NCBI GenBank assembly: GCA_023665905.1
Contig: JAMPDA010000004.1
Coordinates: forward strand, 1 to 64,000
Direction: 5' to 3'
Length of the DNA stretch: 64,000 nucleotides
Source: Roseburia sp.
Lineage (GTDB): Bacteria; Bacillota; Clostridia; Christensenellales; Pumilibacteraceae
Part shown: positions 17,950-27,040 of the stretch, one piece after another
Position numbering within the stretch: the first letter of the stretch is position 1
How the letters are laid out: the number at the start of each line of letters is the position of its first letter
The notes under the pieces: generated by a model
Seen by the model: the letters and a program-made list of their open reading frames with translations, nothing else
Databases searched by the model: none
Told to the model about the DNA's origin: nothing
Program-made: the position numbers and the translations under genes

Positions 17950-19733
17950 TTTCCGCCGCCCTTCTTTATCGCAATTATCTCGCCCACCTTTTGCGCCAGC
18001 GCGTCGAAATCGATAGGCTTTGCAACGTGCCCGTCCATGCCTGCCTCTTCCGACAGCTTGACGTCCTCGACAAACGCGTCGGCGGACAGCGCTATAAGCG
18101 GAACGCTCTTTGCGTCCTTCTTTTTGCTCTTGCGAATCGCGCGCGCGGCGTCCCTGCCGTTCAGGCGCGGCATTTGTATATCGAGGAGCACCACGTCGAA
18201 CGCGCGCGCCGGCTCGGCTGTGAAAATATCGACAGCCTCTTGCCCGTCGTGCGCGAGCGTCACCTTTGCGCCCATGCTTTCCAATATCTCGACTGCGATC
18301 TCCGCATTGACTTCGTTATCCTCCGCCATCAATATCTTGCAGCCCTCGAAAGTAAATTCTTCGGCGGCGGCTCCCGCTGCCGGCGCCGCGGTTTCGGCTA
18401 CGGCTTCGGGCTTGGCGTCGGACTCCGCAAGCGAGAGGAACACCGAAAAATCTGTGCCCTTGCCGAGCTCGCTGTCAACGACGATATTGCCGCCCATAAG
18501 GCGTATTATCTGGTCGCAAATAGCAAGCCCGAGACCCGTTCCGCCGTAGTTGTGCGCCGTTGACGCTTCCTCTTGCTCGAACGGGCGGAATATCTTGCGT
18601 ATATTTTCGGGCGCAATACCTTTGCCCGTATCGCGCACGCGAATGAGGAGCTGAACATTGCCGCCTATGTGGTCGAGCTGTTTTAGCGTGACCGTAATCT
18701 TTCCGCCCACGGGCGTAAACTTATTGGCGTTGGACACGAGATTGGTGACTACCTGCGTCAGGCGCAGTTCGTCGGCGCGCACCATGCGCGAGGCGATATC
18801 CACCGTTTCGACTGCGAATCCCACGCCCTTGCCCGTGACCGTGCCGTTGAACATATTGCGGATCTTATCCGCAAACGCGTAAATATCGAGGTCGGTTTCA
18901 AACAACTGCATTTTTCCGCTCTCGATCTTGGATATATCGAGTATGTCGTTTATCATGTTGAGCAGGAACACGGAAAGATCGCCCGCGCGCTCCAAATAGT
19001 CGAGCGCCTTTGCCCGATCGTCGATATTCATTTTGGCAAGCGACATCATGCCCATAACGCCGTTCATGGGCGTGCGGATCTCGTGCGACATGCTCGAAAG
19101 ATAGCTCGACTTGGCGCTCGCCTGCTCGCGCGCGTCGTTGAGCTCGGCAATCAACGCCTCGTCGTTCTTTTTGCGCGCGGTGATGTCACCGACCGTCAGC
19201 GCGGTGTAAACTTTGCCCTTATATGTCGTTTTGAATGCCGAAGCGACCGCATATCGCCCGTCCCCGTATCGGAACTCGAACTCGAACGGAGCGGCGACGT
19301 TCACGCCTTCCGCGGTATTACCGCCTTCGCCGTTATCTGTTTCGAGATGCTCGCCGACGTCCGCCTTGCGATCCTGCTCTGCGTTTTTCCAAGCGGCAAA
19401 CGCCTGCTTGAACTTGCGCACCTGCTTTGCGTCGAGGTTTTTGGCAAAGAGCGACAGATCGCCGTACAGCTCGTGCGCCGTCACGCCGAAAAACTCCGCG
19501 CACGACTCGGATACACACACGGGATTGTTGTCCGCATCGAGAAGAAAATACGCGGCATGAGTAGAGCCGAACGCGCCGAAAAAGACGCGCTCGTTATCGC
19601 GCGCCGTCGCCTTGCTCATGGCGCGGCGCTCGAGCGTACGGGACCGCGCCCGAACATAAAATATACACAGCAACACAGTTGCCGCCGATAAAATAAGCAG
19701 TAATACGCTGTAAACAATCACAAAAACTTTCAT
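17946..19733 (-). CDS. Membrane-bound hybrid sensor histidine kinase
   Basis: A 595-residue hybrid kinase. One membrane helix (about 4-27) is followed directly by a cytoplasmic PAS-like domain (about 50-185), a HisKA domain with SHEIRTPMNG (phospho-accepting His217), an HATPase with N-box NLVSNANKFTP, G1 DTGKGIA and G2 GGTGLGL, an Ala-rich linker, and a receiver domain with MAEDN and phospho-accepting Asp518 (LLDIQMP) and a KP lysine motif. No extracellular domain, HPt domain or output regulator is present here, so the next phosphorelay partner must be elsewhere. It is the first gene of the kinase-LRR-MoxR-DUF58-transglutaminase operon, with a promoter at 19846-19874. Confidence 0.9.
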   Translation of the reverse strand: MKVFVIVYSVLLLILSAATVLLCIFYVRARSRTLERRAMSKATARDNERVFFGAFGSTHAAYFLLDADNNPVCVSESCAEFFGVTAHELYGDLSLFAKNLDAKQVRKFKQAFAAWKNAEQDRKADVGEHLETDNGEGGNTAEGVNVAAPFEFEFRYGDGRYAVASAFKTTYKGKVYTALTVGDITARKKNDEALIAELNDAREQASAKSSYLSSMSHEIRTPMNGVMGMMSLAKMNIDDRAKALDYLERAGDLSVFLLNMINDILDISKIESGKMQLFETDLDIYAFADKIRNMFNGTVTGKGVGFAVETVDIASRMVRADELRLTQVVTNLVSNANKFTPVGGKITVTLKQLDHIGGNVQLLIRVRDTGKGIAPENIRKIFRPFEQEEASTAHNYGGTGLGLAICDQIIRLMGGNIVVDSELGKGTDFSVFLSLAESDAKPEAVAETAAPAAGAAAEEFTFEGCKILMAEDNEVNAEIAVEILESMGAKVTLAHDGQEAVDIFTAEPARAFDVVLLDIQMPRLNGRDAARAIRKSKKKDAKSVPLIALSADAFVEDVKLSEEAGMDGHVAKPIDFDALAQKVGEIIAIKKGGGK

Positions 19734-19845
19734 AATTTGTTCCCGCCACAGCTACGTCCATAGAGCCAGTACAAAATCGGCACGACCCGACCGAACGCGG
19801 ATTTCGGGTAGATATCCTGTCGGATATCGTTCACCCCGTGTAATA

Positions 19846-19874
19846 ATAATAGCAAGCTTATCGATTTTTGTCAA
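19846..19874 (-). promoter_or_regulatory. Sigma-A promoter of the kinase-LRR-MoxR operon
   Basis: -35 TTGACA (19869-19874), 17-bp spacer, -10 TATTAT (19846-19851). The predicted leader is about 105 bases and contains short inverted words (GATATC) but no recognised riboswitch. Confidence 0.65.
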
Positions 19875-19970
19875 CATTATCCCAATGCTTTTCGATTTTT
19901 TAATAAATTAGCTGTTGCTATTCCGTCTGCGAGTGTGCAAGCAAATTTTCCACTCGAATTAAAGGCAAGG

Positions 19971-22712
19971 CTATGCGCATATCACCTTATCGAACCGTCT
20001 GTTCGGCAACAGATAGTTCAACAGATTTCCTTCCTCGTCTTTGGCGCGCGCAAGCGATCCGATATAATACGAAGTATGCGGCGGCTGATTGTAGCCGACA
20101 TTTTCGCTCGAAACCTGACAACGATACTGGCTGTCGTGCATTAAGGTATACAGTCGAAATTCGGTGTGATCGCCCGTCATATACAGTCTTATGCCGTCAC
20201 AGTAGCCGTCGCCGTTTAAGTCGTTCAGTCTGAACAGCATTTCTTCGCGCCAATCGCCCAGGATGTCGGCGGTCAACGCCGGCACACCCTTGCTTCCGTT
20301 ATTCGTCCCTACGTCGGGAACGGTGGTCTGTAAGTGATTGCCGAAAGTAATACGATTGGTCTGACCTTTAAGTCCGTTTTCTTCGACTATATCCCAGTCG
20401 TCGGGAGTGATGTAGTCGATATAATGGTGCGCCAAAAACGGCGTGCCGTTGCTGCCGGCGATATCCAGCAATTCCACGTCCAAATTTCCGTCCCAATACA
20501 CTGTGAAGTCCATGCACCGCGCCCTGTTGGAATCAGGTGCGAGCGCCGCGGGCAAATCGGAGTCTTTGGCTCTAAACCCTTTTAATTCCGAACCGTCTTT
20601 AGCGCTGTATAGCGAGCCGTTCATGATCGAATAGAACACCGCGGGGTCGTTATATTCGAGCGCATACGCATCGTGAAGATTGCCCGCCATACCGCGGCCT
20701 ATATCCCAGCCTGCCCAACCGCTCCAATACAGATCCCTATAGCCCTGCGCGCTTTTGTCGCTGTACTGAATAAGGTCTACGCCCGGACCCTGTTCGTGCA
20801 CAGTAAAAATTTCGATCTTGCCGTCGTTGTTGAAGTCGTTTATATGGTGAGCGTCGCCGTGTCCGCGGCCGGTCGTCGCCAAAACGAGCCCGTTATCGTC
20901 TATGACCGCAGAACCGTACACTATTTCGTGTTTGCCGTCGTTGTCGAAATCGGTTGCGCCGAGCGAGTGATTGCCCTGCCCGTGCGCCGTCATCGTCCCC
21001 GTTTTGTGCGGGCGGCTGTCGGGGTCATAGTTGTAACGGTCGTTTCCGTACCATACTACATTATTGCCGATAACAATACCCTCGCGCACATCGCTCGCGC
21101 CGTCGTCACCGCCGACCCAATTATTCTCGGACAGCCAAAGCTGATTTATATTTTCGCCGTCCCAATCGTATGCGGTAAGATAAACATAGGAGTACAGCCC
21201 GCGCGTCATCACGGCGGAAGGATGTTCGCCGTCGAGATAAGCGACGGTTCCCAAAAATCTTTCACTGCGGTTTCCGCAATAATCTCCCCAGCGTGGCAAT
21301 CCCTCGTCCCTGCCGCCCGTCCATTTGGGCGGTATATTCCAATCCGCTTCATAGCCGATCGTTTGCATAGCCATACCCGTTTCGCCGTTGAATACGGTCA
21401 ACAGTTCGGGTCCCGACCAGCATCCCCAATCGGGATTGCCGTAATAACGGGAGTTGTCTATATCCTTTACGTCGTACAGGGTGCGACTGCCCGTGTGCGT
21501 TTCGTAATCCCAAGAAAACTCGCTGTATTTGCCGCTGCCCGCCTCGCTCACGTAATGCTTGACGGCGCTGTTATTTTTGTCTACCGTATACACGCCCGGC
21601 GCGGTTTTCATAAACATTTCCGCTTTTCCGTCGCCGTCGAAGTCGTATACGAGAATGGGATTATAATGCGTGCCCGCGCAGATATTTCTGCCGCAGTTGA
21701 TCTCCCAAAGCGTTCTGTTTTCGCCCGTAGTCCAATCGACGTCGATACCGCGAATTATAACCGGACTCGAATATCCCGGCCAGCTGTGCTGAGTGGACGC
21801 GTAGAACATTACCACCAATTCGTATTCGCCGTCGCCGTCCAGATCGCCTGTGGTTATGTCGTCTACGCCGTACTTGCATCGTATCCTATTCCCGCTATCG
21901 TCCAATCTGTCGGTCAAGATTATATCGCCGTTTGCGTCGGTCTTGGAAACGGTTTCGTACTGCTTGACCATATTGTGCGTGACGGGATCTTCGATTTCCA
22001 ACTGACTTTCCACGCCAGTATCGGGATCTGTCACCATTACGGGTATCTTCTGTCCGCTCGAATCGAGCTTATAAGTTTGCTCGCTCGTCTGCTGGATATC
22101 GTCGGGCGGCATGTCGAATAGGATATCAACATATCCCGACCCGCCTTTTGCGCTGTTCAGCGTTTTTACCGGTTTATTTATCTTTTTTACATTCGCGTCG
22201 TTCGGGTCCGCGCCCGCCGGAACTACCTGATAAGTCGCGTCCTTGGGCGGGTTGCCGTAATGATTCCACTGCGTGGCGTCATGCGGTCCCGTGGTATGTA
22301 CTTTTTTACCGTTGCAGTAGATATCGAAAGCCTGATTTTCCATGCTTTCGTATCCCAGCAACCGCCAGCTTAAATATGTGTTATCCCAACCGCCGTTAAC
22401 GGCGACAAGTCCTCTGTCGAGATTTTCCATTCGCTTTACCGTCGACGACTCGAACGGCTCGACGGGCTCGTCCGCAACTTTGGAACACGACATACACATG
22501 AGTGCGGTGTACAGTATGCCCGCCGCCGCAAATATGATCGCGACCGCCATAGCCGCTATTCTGATCGCCGGCTTAGTTGCCGTCGCTGTAGAGCTTCCGT
22601 TTACTTGCGACGCGTTTGAATTGCTCGCGTTCCGCACCGCGCCCAAAAACCTCGCCGCGAGCTTTGGCGCGCTCGCCGATCTTTTACCGTCATTTCGTCC
22701 GCTTTTCGCCAT
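19971..22712 (-). CDS. Membrane-anchored rhamnogalacturonan lyase, PL11 family
   Basis: A 913-residue extracellular enzyme. A long basic cytoplasmic start (about 50 residues) precedes one membrane helix at about 50-75 that anchors the protein. The opening DRGLVAVNGGWDNTYLSWRLLG, the beta-propeller blades DLDGDGEYELVV and DFDGDGKAEMFMKTA, and the end ILGDWREEMLFR ... TEFRLYTLMHD ... NVGYNQPPHTSYYIGS are diagnostic of polysaccharide lyase family 11, which cleaves the rhamnogalacturonan I backbone of pectin by beta-elimination. It is longer than the usual 600 or so residues because of the anchor and insertions. It stands alone, with no pectin transporters or hydrolases beside it. A promoter is at 22845-22873. 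Confidence 0.88.
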   Translation of the reverse strand: MAKSGRNDGKRSASAPKLAARFLGAVRNASNSNASQVNGSSTATATKPAIRIAAMAVAIIFAAAGILYTALMCMSCSKVADEPVEPFESSTVKRMENLDRGLVAVNGGWDNTYLSWRLLGYESMENQAFDIYCNGKKVHTTGPHDATQWNHYGNPPKDATYQVVPAGADPNDANVKKINKPVKTLNSAKGGSGYVDILFDMPPDDIQQTSEQTYKLDSSGQKIPVMVTDPDTGVESQLEIEDPVTHNMVKQYETVSKTDANGDIILTDRLDDSGNRIRCKYGVDDITTGDLDGDGEYELVVMFYASTQHSWPGYSSPVIIRGIDVDWTTGENRTLWEINCGRNICAGTHYNPILVYDFDGDGKAEMFMKTAPGVYTVDKNNSAVKHYVSEAGSGKYSEFSWDYETHTGSRTLYDVKDIDNSRYYGNPDWGCWSGPELLTVFNGETGMAMQTIGYEADWNIPPKWTGGRDEGLPRWGDYCGNRSERFLGTVAYLDGEHPSAVMTRGLYSYVYLTAYDWDGENINQLWLSENNWVGGDDGASDVREGIVIGNNVVWYGNDRYNYDPDSRPHKTGTMTAHGQGNHSLGATDFDNDGKHEIVYGSAVIDDNGLVLATTGRGHGDAHHINDFNNDGKIEIFTVHEQGPGVDLIQYSDKSAQGYRDLYWSGWAGWDIGRGMAGNLHDAYALEYNDPAVFYSIMNGSLYSAKDGSELKGFRAKDSDLPAALAPDSNRARCMDFTVYWDGNLDVELLDIAGSNGTPFLAHHYIDYITPDDWDIVEENGLKGQTNRITFGNHLQTTVPDVGTNNGSKGVPALTADILGDWREEMLFRLNDLNGDGYCDGIRLYMTGDHTEFRLYTLMHDSQYRCQVSSENVGYNQPPHTSYYIGSLARAKDEEGNLLNYLLPNRRFDKVICA

Positions 22713-22844
22713 GATACGCCCTCCGTAAATAGTACTGCGCTTAAAAATGCGTCAAACGCGCATTGCGACGCTCTGCATTTCGGTCTTGCGAGCAGAACAC
22801 AGTCAAACACATAGACTTCGCCCGTATATAACCGTACATACCTA

Positions 22845-22873
22845 ATAATATCACATGATTTTGAAATATGCAA
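22845..22873 (-). promoter_or_regulatory. Promoter of the PL11 lyase gene
   Basis: -35 TTGCAT (22868-22873), 17-bp spacer, -10 TATTAT (22845-22850). Confidence 0.5.
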
Positions 22874-23049
22874 GTACGTACGGAACATTTGCGACCGTTA
22901 TGTATCTGCCACACCGCGTTCACTGTCGCGCCGCGCCGCACGATCTGAAATCATACCGACGCATACTTGTTGATTAGTCTACAAGTTTAGCAAACTGTTA
23001 CACTTTTGGTATAAATGAGTCCTAAATTCATATTATGGCTCTTATTTAC

Positions 23050-23077
23050 TTGAACTGCGCGGAAATACATGTATAAT
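23050..23077 (+). promoter_or_regulatory. Promoter of the alcohol/aldehyde dehydrogenase operon
   Basis: -35 TTGAAC (23050-23055), 16-bp spacer, -10 TATAAT (23072-23077). Confidence 0.6.
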
Positions 23078-23125
23078 AGTAAGAGTTAATTTACGGTCGG
23101 GCATGCCCGACGCCGAGAGGATAAA

Positions 23126-24328
23126 ATGAACGTTTTTAAAAAAATGTACTGCCGAATTTTTCAGTCGGTATTTAAGATCGCAATACCCTTACTGCCGTAC
23201 AGACAACCGCAGATACTCCGGTCGGTAGCCGAAGCCGCGGAAACGGCAAAAGCACTCGGCGTGACGCACGTGTTTATCGCTACCGATAAGGGTATCGTAA
23301 ACTGCGGGCTTTGCGACGGGCTCGAAGCCGAGCTTACGCGCTTAGAGATACCGTTTTATGTCTACGACAGAACTATGCCCAATCCTACCGTGGACGCCGT
23401 CGAGGAGGCGCGCGCCGAGTATGAAAGCAACGCGTGCGACGCCATTATCGCCATCGGCGGCGGCAGCGCCATGGACCTTGCAAAAGCCGTAGGCGCGCGG
23501 ATAGCAAAGCCGAAAAAGAGCTTGCGCAAAATGGCGGGGATATTGCACGTGCGCAAAAAACTTCCGCCGCTGTTTGCCGTGCCGACTACTGCCGGAACGG
23601 GAAGCGAAACGACGCTCGCCGCCGTAATAACGGACGGAGAAACGCACCGCAAGTTCGCCATAAACGACTTCCCGCTCATTCCGCGCTATGCGGTGCTCGA
23701 CTACAAGCTCACGGTAGGTCTCCCCAAATCGATGACCGCGCAGACGGGCATGGACGCCATGACGCATGCCGTAGAGGCGTTTATCGGAAAGTCCACGACG
23801 CGCGACACGCGCGCCAAGGCGATATCCGCCGTGCAGCTTATCCATGCCAATCTTAAAAAATGCTACGACGAGCCGACCGACGAGGAAGCGCGCAAAAATA
23901 TGCTCTTAGCCGCGCACTACGCGGGCATCGCCTTTACAAAAAGCTATGTCGGTTATGCTCACGCCGTGGCGCATTCACTGAGCGGCAGATACGGGCTTCC
24001 GCACGGGCTTACGTGCGCGGTCCTTTTGCCCATAGTTCTCGAATTTTACGGAAAAGCGGCGCACAAAAAGCTCGCAAAGCTCGCGCGCGCATGCGGCATC
24101 GCCGACGAAACGGATAAACCAGCGACCGCCGCGCTTAAATTTATCGACATGATATATCGCATGAACGAGTATCTCGGTATTCCCAAGGGCTTTGCCGAGA
24201 TCGACGAGAAAGACATTCCGCAAATGGCGGTATACGCCGACAAGGAAGGCAATCCCCTCTATCCCGTGCCCAAGCTTTTCGGACGCAAGCAGTTGGAAGA
24301 AATTTATCGCGCCGCAAAGCTCAAATAA
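23126..24328 (+). CDS. Iron-containing alcohol dehydrogenase
   Basis: A 400-residue group III (Fe-type) alcohol dehydrogenase that interconverts alcohols and aldehydes with NAD(P)H. GGGSAMDLAKA near 110 is the nucleotide-binding loop and PTTAGTGSE near 153 is the family motif. Metal ligands are expected from the Asp in YAVLDY, the GMDAMTHAVEA helix, and His residues in GYAHAVAHSLSG and LPHGLTCA, all conserved here. AGAGGA precedes the ATG. It is followed 25 bases later by an aldehyde dehydrogenase, so the pair probably runs acyl or sugar-derived aldehydes to alcohol or acid in fermentation. The substrate is not predictable. Confidence 0.9.
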   Translation: MNVFKKMYCRIFQSVFKIAIPLLPYRQPQILRSVAEAAETAKALGVTHVFIATDKGIVNCGLCDGLEAELTRLEIPFYVYDRTMPNPTVDAVEEARAEYESNACDAIIAIGGGSAMDLAKAVGARIAKPKKSLRKMAGILHVRKKLPPLFAVPTTAGTGSETTLAAVITDGETHRKFAINDFPLIPRYAVLDYKLTVGLPKSMTAQTGMDAMTHAVEAFIGKSTTRDTRAKAISAVQLIHANLKKCYDEPTDEEARKNMLLAAHYAGIAFTKSYVGYAHAVAHSLSGRYGLPHGLTCAVLLPIVLEFYGKAAHKKLAKLARACGIADETDKPATAALKFIDMIYRMNEYLGIPKGFAEIDEKDIPQMAVYADKEGNPLYPVPKLFGRKQLEEIYRAAKLK

Positions 24329-24353
24329 AACATACCGATTAAGGAGTATTTCT

Positions 24354-25715
24354 ATGTTAGAAACAATTATCGCGTCGCAACGCGAATACTTTAAAGCGCA
24401 CAAAGCGCTCGACGTAAAGACACGGATCGCGTATCTGAAAAAACTGAAAGCCGCCATTCAGACCGACGAAGCGGAGATCTGCGACGCGCTCAAAGCCGAC
24501 CTCGGCAAGTCCGCAAACGAGTCGTACATGGCGGAAATAGGCATGGTCCTCGAGGACCTCGGCTATCACATAAAGCATCTTAAAAAGTGGGTAAAGCCCA
24601 AGCGCAGACGCTCGCCGCTTGCGCAGTTCCCGTCCAAGAGCTATATACTCCCCTCGCCGCGCGGAAACGTGCTTATAATCTCGCCCTGGAACTATCCGTT
24701 TCTCCTTTCCATGCAGCCGCTCGTCGGCGCTATAGCTGCGGGAAACACCGTCGTTCTTAAACCGTCGCGCAGTTCGGCGGCGACGAGCGCCGTCATGACG
24801 CGCATTATCGAGCAAGTCTTTCCGCCCGAGCTCGCCGTCAGCGTGTACGGCGACGATCAGATCAACGCGGAAGTCTTGACGTACAAGTTCGACTACATCT
24901 TTTTCACCGGCGGCAAGGATGTCGGACAAAAGGTGTATGAGGCGGCGAGTAAATTCCTCACGCCCGTAACGCTCGAGCTCGGCGGCAAAAGTCCTGTGGT
25001 CGTGGACAGCACGGCAAAAATAGCTCTCGCGGCAAAGCGCATAGTTTTCGGCAAGTTCCTCAATGTCGGACAGACCTGCGTCGCTCCCGACTACGTTATC
25101 GCACACACGAGCATTGCCGATAAGCTCGTCGAAAACATCAAGGCGTACATAAACAAGCTCTATCCCGACGCGCTCGGCAACGACGACTACGGCAAAATAA
25201 TCAATACGCGGCACTACGAGCGCGTTAAAGGCCTTATAAGCGACAACGTCGCCTGCGGCGGCAACTTCGACGACGCCACGCGCAAGATCGAGCCGACGGT
25301 GCTTTATCCCGCGACCTTGGACGACGCGGCTATGAAGGAGGAGATCTTCGGACCCGTCCTGCCGGTTCTTACATACTCGACCGACGAGGAGCTTGCCGAG
25401 ATCATAGACAAAAATCCGCAACCGCTCGCCTTTTATCTCTTTACGAGCAAGCGCAAAGCCGAAAAAACACTGCTGCCGCGTACCGCGTTCGGCGGCGGCT
25501 GCGTAAACGACGTAGTTATACACCTCGCCTCCACGCAACTCCCGTTCGGCGGCGTGGGCGGCTCCGGAATGGGCAGCTATCACGGCAAAAAGAGCTTTGA
25601 AACCTTTTCGCACTTCAAGTCCGTGCTCAAAAAGTCCAACGTCATCGACCTGCCGTTCCGATACACACCGTACACAAAGGGCAAGGATAAGCTCATAAGA
25701 TTTTTCCTGAAATAG
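24354..25715 (+). CDS. Aldehyde dehydrogenase (class 3-like, YwdH-type)
   Basis: A 453-residue NAD(P)-dependent aldehyde dehydrogenase. NVLIISPWNYPFLL holds the oxyanion Asn, LKPSRSS the cofactor-binding Lys, FTGGKDVG the Rossmann turn, ELGGKSPVVV the general-base Glu, and VGQTCVAPDY the catalytic Cys. The short length and C-terminal KSFETFSHFKSV are typical of class 3-type, membrane-associated or fatty-aldehyde enzymes. The ATG at 24354 is set by AAGGAG 8 bases upstream; the frame stays open further up but overlaps the alcohol dehydrogenase. Ends in the terminator at 25736-25775. Confidence 0.9.
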   Translation: MLETIIASQREYFKAHKALDVKTRIAYLKKLKAAIQTDEAEICDALKADLGKSANESYMAEIGMVLEDLGYHIKHLKKWVKPKRRRSPLAQFPSKSYILPSPRGNVLIISPWNYPFLLSMQPLVGAIAAGNTVVLKPSRSSAATSAVMTRIIEQVFPPELAVSVYGDDQINAEVLTYKFDYIFFTGGKDVGQKVYEAASKFLTPVTLELGGKSPVVVDSTAKIALAAKRIVFGKFLNVGQTCVAPDYVIAHTSIADKLVENIKAYINKLYPDALGNDDYGKIINTRHYERVKGLISDNVACGGNFDDATRKIEPTVLYPATLDDAAMKEEIFGPVLPVLTYSTDEELAEIIDKNPQPLAFYLFTSKRKAEKTLLPRTAFGGGCVNDVVIHLASTQLPFGGVGGSGMGSYHGKKSFETFSHFKSVLKKSNVIDLPFRYTPYTKGKDKLIRFFLK

Positions 25716-25735
25716 TTATATATAGGTTGACAAAA

Positions 25736-25775
25736 CGCCGCTCGACTGCTAACATATCAGCCGAGCGGCGTTTTT
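25736..25775 (+). terminator. Rho-independent terminator of the dehydrogenase operon
   Basis: CGCCGCTCG (25736-25744) pairs with CGAGCGGCG (25762-25770) and is followed by TTTTT. A TTGACA-17-TAACAT promoter-like pair (25727-25755) overlaps this hairpin and may serve the following gene. Confidence 0.85.
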
Positions 25776-25805
25776 GTGCCGCAAATATTCACCGCAAGCT
25801 CTCAA

Positions 25806-26588
25806 ATGAAAAAACTTTTCGGACTGTTTAATATTTTCGATATTACGCTCTGGACGGTATCTGTCGTAACCATTGCCCTATCGTTCGGGCTGTCGCCGAG
25901 CCGCGACTATCTGACGCTCGTGTCGTCGATAACGGGCGTTACGGCGCTTTTGTTCATAGTAAAGGGCCACGTCCTCGGACAGTTCCTTACGGTCGCTTTT
26001 GCGGTCGTGTATGGCGTCGTTTCGTACTTTTTTCGATATTACGGCGAAATTATAACGTACCTCGGCATGAGCGCGCCCGCGGCGATAATGTGCATAATAT
26101 CTTGGCTGCGTCACCCGTACAAAAAGCGCACGCAAGTGGAAATCAGCAAGCTGACCGGGAAAAAGGCGATCGCCCTGCCCTTTTGCACCGCGGCAGTCAC
26201 TGCGGCGTTCTACTTTATACTGCGCGAGCTCGGCACCGCAAAACTCGCCGTCAGCACGGTGTCCGTCGCGACCAGCTTTTTCGCAGCGTACCTGACGTTT
26301 TTCCGCAGTCCGCTCTACGGGCTCGCCTATGCGTGCAACGACGTCGTTCTGATAGCGATGTGGATACTCGCCGCCGTCGCCGATATAGCGTACGTCCCGA
26401 TGATCATTTGCTTTGCGCTGTTCCTTGTATACGACGTATACGGCTTTATAAACTGGAGCCGCATGCGAAAAAATCAGACGGCGGAAAAAGAAAACGTTGC
26501 AGACCGCGGCGACGGTGTTGACACCGACGCAAGCGCAAGCGCGGAAGCCGACGCGACGACGCACGCAAGCAACGCCGACCGCGACTGA
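25806..26588 (+). CDS. pnuC: PnuC-type nicotinamide riboside transporter
   Basis: A 260-residue integral membrane protein with about seven hydrophobic helices between residues 5 and 215. Segments GHVLGQFLTVAFAVVYGVVSYFFRYYGE, SWLRHPYKK and LYGLAYACNDVVLIAMWILA match PnuC transporters, which take up nicotinamide riboside for NAD synthesis by facilitated diffusion. The tail after 220 is low-complexity (Asp/Ala/Thr) and probably disordered. The ATG at 25806 (MKKLFGLFNIF) fits family N-termini; a GTG at 25776 is in frame but abuts the terminator T-run. No clear ribosome site precedes either. It ends head-to-head with the TfoX-like gene, without any gap. Confidence 0.85.
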   Translation: MKKLFGLFNIFDITLWTVSVVTIALSFGLSPSRDYLTLVSSITGVTALLFIVKGHVLGQFLTVAFAVVYGVVSYFFRYYGEIITYLGMSAPAAIMCIISWLRHPYKKRTQVEISKLTGKKAIALPFCTAAVTAAFYFILRELGTAKLAVSTVSVATSFFAAYLTFFRSPLYGLAYACNDVVLIAMWILAAVADIAYVPMIICFALFLVYDVYGFINWSRMRKNQTAEKENVADRGDGVDTDASASAEADATTHASNADRD

Positions 26589-26912
26589 TCACTTTACCCG
26601 ACCGCGCCGACGCGACGGCGGTATGTCGTCGTATATGCGCTTAATAAGCTCGGCGAGAAAGAGCCCGTCGCTGTCGTCGTCCACGCACAACATTCTGCGC
26701 GAGCCGTCGTACGGCACTATCGGCTTTACGCTCGGCATGAGCTTCCTTGCAGACTTGGTAGCCCTTACGTACAGTCTGTCGCCGTAGATCACGCCGACGG
26801 CTTTGCCGTACATCGACACAATATATTCGCCCATCACTTTGCGATACGTTATCCCCGAAATATTGGACAGTCGCTCGGACACGCGATTGTAGTACTGTTC
26901 GCTGGAAGCCAT
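26589..26912 (-). CDS. TfoX N-terminal domain protein
   Basis: A 107-residue protein. MASSEQYYNRVSERLSNISGITYRKVMGEYIVSMYGKAVGVIYGDRLYVRAT is the TfoX/Sxy N-terminal domain, seen in full-length form in competence regulators of Gammaproteobacteria and as small stand-alone proteins in Firmicutes, where the role is unclear. The ATG at 26912 matches family N-termini; an in-frame TTG lies four codons upstream. The C-terminal PPSRRRGRVK is a basic tail. Its stop codon directly adjoins that of pnuC. Confidence 0.8.
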   Translation of the reverse strand: MASSEQYYNRVSERLSNISGITYRKVMGEYIVSMYGKAVGVIYGDRLYVRATKSARKLMPSVKPIVPYDGSRRMLCVDDDSDGLFLAELIKRIYDDIPPSRRRGRVK

Positions 26913-27040
26913 ATTATTACTCAATATGCGCCGCGCCGTTCGGTTATGACCATAGGCGAATTTATGCCGAAAATCGCATTATTTCCGCTTCGACATATTT
27001 ATACATATCTCGAAGCTCCGACGCTTGAGGGCTATATATT

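Larger units (their letters stand above)
22713..23125. other. Divergent intergenic region between the PL11 lyase and alcohol dehydrogenase genes
   Basis: It holds the two divergent promoters at 22845-22873 (minus) and 23050-23077 (plus). The lyase leader is about 130 bases long. Short open frames here lack ribosome sites and are not considered genes. No operator or riboswitch was recognised. Confidence 0.6.

Noticed and set aside
22601..22941. Small frames in the PL11/alcohol dehydrogenase intergenic region
   Set aside because: No ribosome site, they overlap the lyase promoter and 5' end, and resemble nothing.
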